A stretch of 64,000 nt of DNA from Methylopila sp. 73B (GTDB lineage Bacteria > Pseudomonadota > Alphaproteobacteria > Rhizobiales > Methylopilaceae): assembly GCF_000526315.1 (NCBI RefSeq), contig NZ_JAFV01000001.1, positions 2,356,001-2,420,000 of the forward strand, read 5' to 3'. Positions 56,848-64,000 of the stretch are shown here, in pieces. Positions within the stretch are counted from its first letter, which is position 1; each line of letters starts with the position of its first letter. A model generated the notes under the pieces. That model did not search any database. It was given only the letters and a program-made list of their open reading frames with translations, and was not told the origin of the DNA. The translations under genes and the position numbers were made by a program.

Positions 56848-57519
56848 ATGAAATTCCTGCTTGCGCCGGCGCTCGCGCTCGCCGCCCTCGCACCCGCCGT
56901 CGCCCGCGCGGCGGACGCCCCCCTCGACCAACCCGCCTTCGAGAGCGCCGCTCCGTTCGACTGGAGCCGCTTCATGGTGAGAGGCCGGGTGATCGGCGTC
57001 GTGCCGCACAAGTCGAAGGCGAACCTCAGCATCCCCGGCAGCGCCCACGTCTCGTCCGACGTGATGCCGGAGATCGATTTCACCTATTTCTTCACGCCGA
57101 ACCTCGCGGTCGAGGTCATCTGCTGCGCCTCGAAGCACAGCATCAAGGGCCGCGGCGCGCTGAAGGGCCTGAACGTCGGCGACACCTGGGTGATCCCGGC
57201 GACGGTGACGGCGCAGTACCACTTCACCAATCTCGGCAAGTTCAAGCCCTACGTCGGCGTCGGCGTGAACTACTCCATCTACTTCGGCGAGGACGGCGCA
57301 GGCCCGACCGTGCGCAAGCTCAACCTCAAGAATTCGGTCGGCGTCGCGGCCCAGGTCGGCTTCGACTACATGATCGACGAGCACTGGGGCGTAAACGTCG
57401 ACGTGAAGAAGATTTACATGGAGCCCAAGATCTCGCTCGCCGCCGGCGGCGCGGACGTCCGCGGGCGCGCCAAGATCAACCCCTGGGTGATCGGCACGGG
57501 CGTCACCTACCGCTTCTGA
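56848..57519 (+). CDS. ompW: OmpW-family outer membrane protein (223 aa)
   Basis: A signal peptide (MKFLLAPALALAALAPAVARA) precedes an eight-stranded barrel. The segment GDTWVIPATVTAQYHF and FKPYVGVGVNYSIYF and the terminal aromatic YRF match OmpW. The barrel has a hydrophobic channel. E. coli ompW is FNR controlled, and the box upstream here fits that. No other gene follows on this strand. Confidence 0.9.
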   Translation: MKFLLAPALALAALAPAVARAADAPLDQPAFESAAPFDWSRFMVRGRVIGVVPHKSKANLSIPGSAHVSSDVMPEIDFTYFFTPNLAVEVICCASKHSIKGRGALKGLNVGDTWVIPATVTAQYHFTNLGKFKPYVGVGVNYSIYFGEDGAGPTVRKLNLKNSVGVAAQVGFDYMIDEHWGVNVDVKKIYMEPKISLAAGGADVRGRAKINPWVIGTGVTYRF

Positions 57520-57536
57520 GCCTTCGGCCGCGGCTC

Positions 57537-58268
57537 TCAGGCCGGCGGCGCGAAGGTCGACAGCAGGCCCGCATAGGGCTTGGAGCGCGGCGTCGCATAG
57601 GCGCCGCGCTTGCTTGTCCTGAGGCCGAGCGCGACGAGAGCCTCGGCCTGCTTCACCGCGGCGGCCACGCCGTCGACCACGGGCGCGCCGAAGCGCTCCG
57701 ACAGGGCGGCGGCGAGATCGGCCATTCCGGCGCAGCCGAGCACGATCGCGTCCGCGCCGAGGCCGAGCGCGCGGTCAATCTCCGCCTCCAGCTTCACGCG
57801 GGCGTCCGATCCTTCGTCCTCGAGCGCCAGCACCTCCACGTCGCAGGCGGAGACCCGCACGCGGGCGGCGTAGCCGTAGCGGGTGACGATCTCCTCCAGA
57901 GGCACGACCGAGCGCTCCAGCGTGGTGACGACCGCGATGCGCTTCGCGATCTGGCCGGCGGTGACGAGGGCCGCCTCGCAGATGCCGACGACGGGGATCG
58001 CGGCCGCCGCCCGCGCCGCGTCGAGCCCGGTGTCGTCGAAGCAGGCGATGATCGCGGCGTCCGCGCCCGCGCCTTCGCCCTCCCGGATCGCCGCGATCAG
58101 GCCGGGAACCGCGAAGGCCTCGTCGTAGTAGCCCTCGATCGAGGCCGGCCCCATGGCGGAGGTGGCGGCGACGATCTCCGTGCCCCCCGCCGCAGCCGCG
58201 CGGGCCGCGGCGGCAGCTTTGGCCGTCATCGAGGCGGTGGTGTTGGGATTGACGACGAGCAGCTTCAT
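57537..58268 (-). CDS. Aspartate/glutamate/hydantoin racemase family protein (243 aa)
   Basis: MKLLVVNPNTTASMTA, the first catalytic Cys in AAIIACFDDTG and the second in IVLGCAGMADL match the Asp/Glu/hydantoin racemase family. The two-cysteine pair drives cofactor-free racemisation. NPNTT favours the hydantoin racemase branch. ATG 58268 overlaps the upstream permease stop (ATGA). So it is the last gene of a Pot-type ABC operon; the imported ligand is likely related to its substrate, which is inference. Confidence 0.85.
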   Translation of the reverse strand: MKLLVVNPNTTASMTAKAAAAARAAAAGGTEIVAATSAMGPASIEGYYDEAFAVPGLIAAIREGEGAGADAAIIACFDDTGLDAARAAAAIPVVGICEAALVTAGQIAKRIAVVTTLERSVVPLEEIVTRYGYAARVRVSACDVEVLALEDEGSDARVKLEAEIDRALGLGADAIVLGCAGMADLAAALSERFGAPVVDGVAAAVKQAEALVALGLRTSKRGAYATPRSKPYAGLLSTFAPPA

Positions 58269-59092
58269 AGGGGCTTCAAGGTCTTGCGCCGCCGCGCCAT
58301 GGCCGTCACGGCGACAAGCGCGGCCGCGATCGCGGTGAAGGAGACCAGGGTGGTGACGGCCCCCAGCGCGTAGAGCACCGGCGTCGTGACGTTGGTGGTC
58401 ATGCCGTAGATCTCGAGCGGAAGGGTGTTGAAGCTGCCGGCGGTCATCAGGGTGCGGGCGAACTCGTCGTAGGACAGCGTGAAGCCGAAGAGGCCGACGC
58501 CCACGAGGCTCGGCGCGATGATCGGCAAGACCACATGGACGAAGGTCTGCCAGTTCGAGGCGCCGAGGTCGCGCGCGGCCTCCTCGTACGCCGGCGAGAA
58601 CCGGTTGAACACCGCGAACATGATCAGCACGCCGAAGGGCAAGGTCCAGGTGAGATGGGCGCCGAAGGCCGAGGTCCACCACGTCGGCTGCACGCCCGCC
58701 ACCTGGAACATGAGGCCGATGCCGAGGCTGACGAGGATCGACGGCACGACTAGGCTCGCGACCGTCAGATAGAACAGCGCGGTCGAGCCGAGGAAGCGGC
58801 GGCGGAAGGCGAGCCCGGCGCACAACGACACCGCGACGGTCGTCAGCGTGGTCATCACGCCAAGAGCCAGTGAGCGCGCGAAGGAGCCGCCGAAGTCGCC
58901 CACCGCCTGCTGCTCGAACAGGTTTTCGAACCAGCGCGTGGAGACGCCGTTCATCGGAAAGGTCAGGCCGCCGGCAGGCCCCTGGAACGACAGGATCAGG
59001 ATGGTCGACAACGGCCCGTAGAGGAACAGCACGAACAGCGCGAAGAACGCCGCCAGCGCGTAGAACTCCAGACCGCGCTTTTCGGACGCCAT
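58265..59092 (-). CDS. ABC transporter permease, PotC-like (275 aa)
   Basis: This inner-membrane permease has six hydrophobic segments and the EAA loop EEAARDLGASNWQTFVHVVLP. It resembles the PotC half of polyamine-type importers. The start ATG 59092 lies two bases from the stop of the other permease, and its own stop overlaps the racemase start. Confidence 0.9.
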   Translation of the reverse strand: MASEKRGLEFYALAAFFALFVLFLYGPLSTILILSFQGPAGGLTFPMNGVSTRWFENLFEQQAVGDFGGSFARSLALGVMTTLTTVAVSLCAGLAFRRRFLGSTALFYLTVASLVVPSILVSLGIGLMFQVAGVQPTWWTSAFGAHLTWTLPFGVLIMFAVFNRFSPAYEEAARDLGASNWQTFVHVVLPIIAPSLVGVGLFGFTLSYDEFARTLMTAGSFNTLPLEIYGMTTNVTTPVLYALGAVTTLVSFTAIAAALVAVTAMARRRKTLKPL

Positions 59093-59094
59093 CC

Positions 59095-59943
59095 TCACAG
59101 CTCCTTGCGGATGTTGACGATGCGCAGCATCGCGGCCACCATCAGCAGGACGAGGACGAGCAGGGCCACCGCGTTCGCCGCAGCCGCCGGGTATTGCAGC
59201 AGCGAGATCTCGTTCGCGATCATCAGGCCGACTGAGGCCGACTGTCCGCCCGACATGAAGCGCACGGTGACGAAGTCGCCGAGCACCAGCGTCACCACGA
59301 AGATCGAGCCGATCGCGATCCCGGGCTTGGCGAGCGGGATCACGACGTTGGTCAAAGTCTGCCAACCGTTCGCGCCGGCGTCGCGCGCGGCCTCGACCAG
59401 CGCGCGGTCGATGCGCATCAGCGAGTTGAAGATCGGCGTGACCATGAACAGCACGTAGAGGTGCACCATCGCGAGCACGACGGCGAACTCCGAGAACAGC
59501 AGGAACTCCAGCGGAGCCGGGACGATCCCGAGTTCGATCAGCGTCGTGTTCAGCAGTCCGTTGCGGCCGAGAAACGGCACCCACGAGATCATGCGGATGA
59601 TGTTCGAGGTCAGGAACGGCACCGTGCAGATCAGGAACAGGACCATCTGCATGGTCGTGCTGCGGACATGGAACGCGAGGAAATAGGCGACGAGAAAGCC
59701 GACGACGGTCGTGATCGCCCAGACGATCGCCACGAACTTCAGCGTGTTCAGATAGGTCTTCCACGTCACCCAGGAGCCCAGCGTCTCGGCGTAATTGAGC
59801 GTGATGAAATCCGGGTAGATCTGGACGCTGTCGTAGTCCCAGAAGCTTACCGCCACGATGGCGGCGAGCGGCAACAGCAGGAAGGCGCCGAGGATCAGCG
59901 CGAGCGGCGCGGCCTGCAGATAGGGGGCGAGACGGCCGGTCAT
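59095..59943 (-). CDS. ABC transporter permease, PotB-like (282 aa)
   Basis: Six-helix permease with an EAA loop VEAARDAGANGWQTLTNVVIP. It is the PotB half of the pair. Length is typical. It follows the binding protein gene after 100 bases. Confidence 0.9.
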   Translation of the reverse strand: MTGRLAPYLQAAPLALILGAFLLLPLAAIVAVSFWDYDSVQIYPDFITLNYAETLGSWVTWKTYLNTLKFVAIVWAITTVVGFLVAYFLAFHVRSTTMQMVLFLICTVPFLTSNIIRMISWVPFLGRNGLLNTTLIELGIVPAPLEFLLFSEFAVVLAMVHLYVLFMVTPIFNSLMRIDRALVEAARDAGANGWQTLTNVVIPLAKPGIAIGSIFVVTLVLGDFVTVRFMSGGQSASVGLMIANEISLLQYPAAAANAVALLVLVLLMVAAMLRIVNIRKEL

Positions 59944-60043
59944 GAGCGCGCGTCGGAGCGAGCGCGGACGTCGCCCCGCCGTCGCGCCTGGCCTTGCGGG
60001 GTCCCGGCTGTCTCCGGGACGCGAGAGAGGGGCGTCGCGACGC

Positions 60044-61345
60044 TCACGCGGCGATGAACTCGTTCCACTTGCGGACCATGTAGCGGTCCTTGTCCATCAC
60101 GGCGTTCCAGCACGCGACCTTGCCCATCCGCTCCTCGAACGAACCGCCGTCGCGCACCGCGCCGGCCTTCTCCAGCACCTTGCCGTCGGGCGAGAGAATG
60201 TCGGAGGCGGCCGGTTTGCCCTCCATCCAGAAGCCCCATTCGTCCGGCGACATGTGCTGCTTCGCGGTCGACAGGCAGGCGGAGTAGTAGCCCTGGCGGT
60301 TGAGATAGGCGCCGCACCAGCCGGACAGGTACCAGTTGATGTACTCGTAGGCCGCGTCGAGCACGAGGCCCTTGACGTTCTTGCCGATGCCGAGGCCGCC
60401 GCCCCAGGCGCGATAGCCTTCGGCGAGCGGCTGATAGACGCAAGGCACGCCCTTCGACCGCACGGCGGTGACGGCCGGAGACCACATCGACTGGATGATG
60501 ACCTCGCCGGAGGTCATAAGGTTCACGCTCTCGTCGAAGGTCTTCCAGAAGGCGCGGAACTGACCGGCTTTCTTGGCCTCGATCAGCGTGGCGATCGTCG
60601 TGTCGATCTCCGCCTCGGTCATGTTGCCCTTGTCGCCGTATTTGATGATGCCCGCGCTCTCGCAGATCATCGCGGCGTCCATGATGCCGATCGAGGGGAT
60701 GTTGAGGATCGACGTCTTGCCTTTGAACTTCGGGTCGAGAATGTCCTTCCAGTTCTCGATCGGCCGGCCGACGAGATCGGGCCGGATGCCGAGCGTGTCG
60801 GCGTTGTAGATCGTCGGGATCAGCGTCATCCACTCGGTCGGCGCCTTCGCGAAGGTCTTCGCGCCGGGGCCTTCCACGAAGCCGACCGTGCTGGGCGCTG
60901 TGCCCTGGGCGACCACGCTGTCGGGCGTCAGCTTGCCGGTGGTGAAGATCGGGACGATCTGGTCGTAGTACTTGATCTTCTTGACGTCCATCGGCTGCAG
61001 CGCGCCGCTCGGGAACACCTTCTTCGCGATCCAGTACTCGATGTCGGCAATGTCGTAGCTGTCGGGCTGGGTCACCGCGCGCTGGGTGACGCTGTCGCTG
61101 TCGAGCGCCGTCATGCGCAGGGTGAAGCCGAGGTCCTTCTTCACCTGGTCGGCGATGGCGTTGAGGTTGGAGACGCCGGTGCCGAACTGGCGCAGCGTCA
61201 CGTCCTTGATGTTCTGCGCCCAGATCGTCGGGAACCCGGTCACCGCGCCGGAGCCGGCGGCGGCGCCGGCCGCGGCGGCCACCCCCTTCAGAACGGCGCG
61301 GCGGTCGAGGCCGGTGGTCGGATCAATGGTCTTCGGATCAGTCAT
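60044..61345 (-). CDS. Periplasmic substrate-binding protein, PotD/F-like, Tat-exported (433 aa)
   Basis: The N-terminus has a twin-arginine signal LDRRAVLKGVAAAAG. The body has the spermidine/putrescine-binding fold with segments such as DIADIEYWIAKKV, VPCVYQPLAEGYRAWGGG and VLDAAYEYINWYLSG. It is longer than PotD (348). The substrate is not necessarily a polyamine; the racemase in the operon suggests another amino compound. Confidence 0.85.
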   Translation of the reverse strand: MTDPKTIDPTTGLDRRAVLKGVAAAAGAAAGSGAVTGFPTIWAQNIKDVTLRQFGTGVSNLNAIADQVKKDLGFTLRMTALDSDSVTQRAVTQPDSYDIADIEYWIAKKVFPSGALQPMDVKKIKYYDQIVPIFTTGKLTPDSVVAQGTAPSTVGFVEGPGAKTFAKAPTEWMTLIPTIYNADTLGIRPDLVGRPIENWKDILDPKFKGKTSILNIPSIGIMDAAMICESAGIIKYGDKGNMTEAEIDTTIATLIEAKKAGQFRAFWKTFDESVNLMTSGEVIIQSMWSPAVTAVRSKGVPCVYQPLAEGYRAWGGGLGIGKNVKGLVLDAAYEYINWYLSGWCGAYLNRQGYYSACLSTAKQHMSPDEWGFWMEGKPAASDILSPDGKVLEKAGAVRDGGSFEERMGKVACWNAVMDKDRYMVRKWNEFIAA

Positions 61346-61376
61346 GGGCCGGTCCTTGGGTCATGCGGGGTCGGGA

Positions 61377-62471
61377 TCACTGCAACGAGGGGCGGAGCAC
61401 GTGGACGTCGGCGAGGCTCCAGGCGAGCGGCGCGGCCTGGCCGATCTCGTGCGGCGCGGAGTCGAAGACCGCCTCGTCGGCGTAGACGGTGAAGTCCTCC
61501 ACCCCGGGCGCGTCGAGGGTCATCTTCATGGACCCGCCGCGGTACTCGACGTTGCGGACATGGCCGGTGAAGCCGAGGCCCGGCGCGGCGGCCTCGCCGA
61601 TCCGGATGCGATCGCGCCGAACCGCGGCCTGCGCCGGGGCGCCGAGCTCCAGATGGGCCGCCGCGGGCAGACGGAACGCCGCGCCGCCCGAACAGGTGAG
61701 GATCGCGCCGGCGTCGTCGAGCGCGGTGACCTTGCCGGACAGCACGTTGTGCTCGCCCATGAAGCTCGCCACGAAGGCGGTGGCGGGACGGTGGAAGATC
61801 TCGCGCGGGGCCGCCGCCTGCTCGATCCGCCCGTTCGACATCACCACCACCAGATCGGCGAGCGCCATCGCCTCCTCCTGGCTATGGGTGACGTGGACGA
61901 AGGTGACGCCGAGGTCGCGCTGCAGGCGCTTCAGCTCGGCGCGCATGCGGACCTTGAGGAAGGGGTCGAGCGCCGACAGCGGCTCGTCGAGCAGCAGCGC
62001 CTGCGGGCTGGTGATCAGCGCCCGGGCGAGCGCGACGCGCTGCTGCTGGCCGCCGGAGAGCTGCGCCGGACGCCGCGAGGCGTACTGGTCCATGTGCATG
62101 AGCTTGAGCATCCCGAGCGCCTTCTCCCGCCGCTCGGCCTTCGCCACGCCCTTCATCTTCAGCGAGAAGGCGACGTTGTCGACGAGGTCGAGATGCGGGA
62201 ACAGCGCGTAGGACTGGAACATCATCGAGGTCGCGCGCCGGGCGGGCGGCAGGTCCGTCACGACGACGTCGCCGAGGCGGATGTCGCCGGAGGTGACGCT
62301 CTCGTGGCCGGCGATCATGCGCAGCGTCGAGGTCTTGCCGCAGCCGGAGGGACCGAGCAGGCAGCAGTAGGTCCCGGCCTTGATCTTCAGGCTGATCGCG
62401 TCAACCGCGACGGCGTCGTCGCCGTATCGCTTGGTGACCGAGGCGAGGTCGATCTCGGCGGCTTGCGGCAT
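61377..62471 (-). CDS. ABC transporter ATP-binding protein, PotA-like (364 aa)
   Basis: Walker A LGPSGCGKTSTLRMI, signature LSGGQQQRVALARAL, Walker B LLLDEPLSALDPF and the H-loop VTHSQEEAMAL are present, with a C-terminal TOBE domain from about residue 280. It energises the Pot-type importer. It is the first gene of the operon, with the regulator gene 143 bases upstream. Confidence 0.93.
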   Translation of the reverse strand: MPQAAEIDLASVTKRYGDDAVAVDAISLKIKAGTYCCLLGPSGCGKTSTLRMIAGHESVTSGDIRLGDVVVTDLPPARRATSMMFQSYALFPHLDLVDNVAFSLKMKGVAKAERREKALGMLKLMHMDQYASRRPAQLSGGQQQRVALARALITSPQALLLDEPLSALDPFLKVRMRAELKRLQRDLGVTFVHVTHSQEEAMALADLVVVMSNGRIEQAAAPREIFHRPATAFVASFMGEHNVLSGKVTALDDAGAILTCSGGAAFRLPAAAHLELGAPAQAAVRRDRIRIGEAAAPGLGFTGHVRNVEYRGGSMKMTLDAPGVEDFTVYADEAVFDSAPHEIGQAAPLAWSLADVHVLRPSLQ

Positions 62472-62613
62472 CTGTGCTCCGGGCTGGGTCGCAGACCAGC
62501 AACGCCCGTGCCAAACGCGCGGCGCTCGGAACGAACGGAGCCTGCGGTCAAGCTGACGGCCGCACAGCTTAAAACAGCGTCAACCGCCCAATCGACGCGC
62601 AGCCGGCTCGCGT

Positions 62614-63612
62614 TCACGCCATCAGGAACGCCGGGGCGGAGGGGCCGCCTTGCGCGCGGAACGCCGCGACGCGCTCCGCCGCCTTGCGCATGCTCGACAG
62701 CAGATGGTCGCTGAGCGCCGTGGCGGCGCGGTCGCCGTCGTTGGCCTTCAGCGCCGCGAGAATGGCGAGATGCTCGTCCATGAAGGGATCGATGCGCGGC
62801 GCCTTGGCGATCGCGGCCTGGATGTGCTTGCCGACGACCAGCAGGCAACGCGTGCGCTCGAGCGCGGCGCGCGCCTCGGCGTTGCGGCCGAAACCTAAGC
62901 ACGTCACGTGGATGTCCGCTTCGAGCGCGTCGAGTTCGGCGACGCCGTAGTCCGGAGCCGCCCGGTTCGCGGCGGCGTGCCGGGTCATCATTTCACGGAG
63001 CTGGGCGGCTGGCACGCGGCCGGCGGCGCTCCTGATCAGGGGCGGCTCCAGCATCAGCCGGAGCTCGTAGAGATCGCTGATGCGGGCTTCGTCCATCGGC
63101 ACGATCTGCCAGTGGCCGCTGTCGGTCTTGACCGCGATGCCCGCGCCCTGCGCCCGCAGCAGCAGGTTGCGCGCCACCGTCCGCCCGACGCCGAAGTGAC
63201 GCGCCAACGCCAGTTCGTTGATGCGGAAGCGGCCGAAGACGGACGCCTCGATGACCGCGCGCTCCAGCGCATAGTAGAGCGTGTCCCAGGCGTCGTCGCG
63301 CGCGGCGCCTGTCGCGAGGCCCAGGATCTCGGCGGTAAGCGCGACCCGCTTCGGCGGCCCATCGCCGACGAGGACCCCGCGCCCGTCGAACCGCCGCACC
63401 AGCTTTTCCGCCTCGAGCTGCGCGAAGGCCTGCTTCACCGGCGAGCGGCTGGCGCCGAACAGGCTCGCCAGCGCGCCCTCGGCCAGCACCGCGCCCGCAG
63501 GCAGCCGCCCGGACGCGATCGTCTCGCGCAACGTGTCCGCGATCAGGGCGTAGGCCGGGCGCTTGCGTTCGAACATGCGTCTCGTTTCCGGAGACAGGTT
63601 TTTCCCGGGCAT
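62614..63612 (-). CDS. GntR-family regulator with two winged-helix domains (332 aa)
   Basis: The first wHTH (residues 20-82) has YALIADTLRETIASGRLPAG and FGASRSPVKQAFAQLEAEKL. A second one (about 105-170) has RINELALARHFGVGRTVARN and GIAVKTDSGHWQI. The C-terminal part (175-320) is an FCD-type ligand domain of helices with ELRLMLEPPLI and EHLAILAALKAND. One wHTH is normal, so the double arrangement is unusual. It probably controls the adjacent importer-racemase operon. Confidence 0.85.
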   Translation of the reverse strand: MPGKNLSPETRRMFERKRPAYALIADTLRETIASGRLPAGAVLAEGALASLFGASRSPVKQAFAQLEAEKLVRRFDGRGVLVGDGPPKRVALTAEILGLATGAARDDAWDTLYYALERAVIEASVFGRFRINELALARHFGVGRTVARNLLLRAQGAGIAVKTDSGHWQIVPMDEARISDLYELRLMLEPPLIRSAAGRVPAAQLREMMTRHAAANRAAPDYGVAELDALEADIHVTCLGFGRNAEARAALERTRCLLVVGKHIQAAIAKAPRIDPFMDEHLAILAALKANDGDRAATALSDHLLSSMRKAAERVAAFRAQGGPSAPAFLMA

Positions 63613-63701
63613 CTCACGGCCGCTTAGAGATGAAGCCGCCTCAAGCTCCGAGCGTCCTGCCCCGGTTTATCCGGGGATGATGAAGAGCGACGAAACAGCC
63701 T

Positions 63702-64000
63702 TCAGGTCACCGCGCCGAGCGGCCAGGGGACGAACTCGTTGTCGCCGTAGTCGAAGGTTTCGCTCAGGGACGGCTCGCCGGAGGCGACCGCGATGATCTT
63801 CTCGAAGATGCGCTCGCCCGCCGCTTCGATGGTGTCGGCGCCGGTGACGATCCCGCCGCAGTTCACGTCCATGTCCTCTTCCATGTGCTCGTACATGGCG
63901 TCATTGGTCGCGATCTTGATGCAGGGCGCCGGCTTGAAGCCCGAGACCGAGCCGCGACCAGTGGTGAAGCAGATGATGTTGCAGCCGCCCGCGACCTGGC
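63702..64000 (-). CDS. UxaA/GarD-family dehydratase, C-terminal part (partial)
   Basis: Only the last ~99 residues are inside the window. They read GGCNIICFTTGRGSVSGFK, PCIKIATNDAMYEHM, DMDVNCGGIVTGADTI, which match the C-terminal catalytic domain of altronate/galactarate dehydratases and UxaA-family hydrolases. The Cys and His of an iron site would lie upstream, outside. A hairpin CCCCGGATAAACCGGGG follows downstream at about 63661-63677. Confidence 0.85.
   Translation of the reverse strand, partial: QVAGGCNIICFTTGRGSVSGFKPAPCIKIATNDAMYEHMEEDMDVNCGGIVTGADTIEAAGERIFEKIIAVASGEPSLSETFDYGDNEFVPWPLGAVT

Noticed and set aside
57537-62471. Simple polyamine transporter
   Set aside because: Family resemblance to Pot proteins does not fix the substrate; the racemase coupling argues for caution.

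Overview
The window is about 70% G+C, densely coded and almost entirely chromosomal core. It looks like an alphaproteobacterium of the order Hyphomicrobiales (Rhizobiales). The evidence is the zapA / 6S RNA / 5-FCL / ymdB neighbourhood, the fixL-fixJ-receiver-fixK cluster with a heme PAS sensor, the rluB-rsmD-tadA group, the tkt-gap-pgk-class I aldolase cluster and a TipF-like EAL protein. I do not assign a genus. I found no tRNA, rRNA, CRISPR array, transposase or phage gene.

Layout. 1-3265 (minus strand): DUF4164-zapA, an atypical low-GC secreted gene, 6S RNA, 5-formyl-THF cyclo-ligase, an entericidin-like lipoprotein and a truncated ymdB. 3420-11730 (plus): transketolase, GAPDH, PGK and class I aldolase, a ThiE-like protein, a Sel1-repeat protein and EF-P. 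11892-24206: FMN reductase, suhB, ribF, ileS, lspA, a secreted unknown, an active/inactive M16 peptidase pair and mutL. 24320-27730: a membrane unknown and two GGDEF proteins. 27547-44346: rsmD, rluB with a very long disordered tail, tadA, YqaE and DUF4112 proteins, a patatin, a dehalogenase-like hydrolase, xseA, a cupredoxin, purD, a HAD protein, a TipF-like protein, a copper chaperone, a sigma-54 activator, an FAD oxidoreductase and hisS.

44429-57519 is a low-oxygen module: cydABX divergent from cydDC, then fixK, a lone receiver, fixJ and fixL, then universal stress protein, hemN and ompW genes. FNR/FixK-type boxes (TTGAT-N4-ATCAA-like) lie upstream of cydA/cydD, usp, hemN and ompW. The expected circuit is O2 -> FixL -> FixJ -> FixK -> these targets. 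No nitrogen-fixation gene is present, so the role here is probably microaerobic respiration.

57537-64000 (minus): a GntR-type regulator with two winged helices, a complete polyamine-type ABC importer translationally coupled to an Asp/Glu/hydantoin-type racemase, and the 3' end of a UxaA-family dehydratase gene.

The most unusual structural signal is a set of double-hairpin palindromic repeats that mostly sit between genes. One copy of the GTCATCCCGG family lies inside ileS, in frame. Another copy has been split by a second repeat family. I found no clear new multigene defence or metabolic system; the best leads are these repeats, the split-promoter low-oxygen regulon, the tandem-wHTH regulator with its racemase/ABC operon, and the foreign-looking gene between zapA and 6S RNA.
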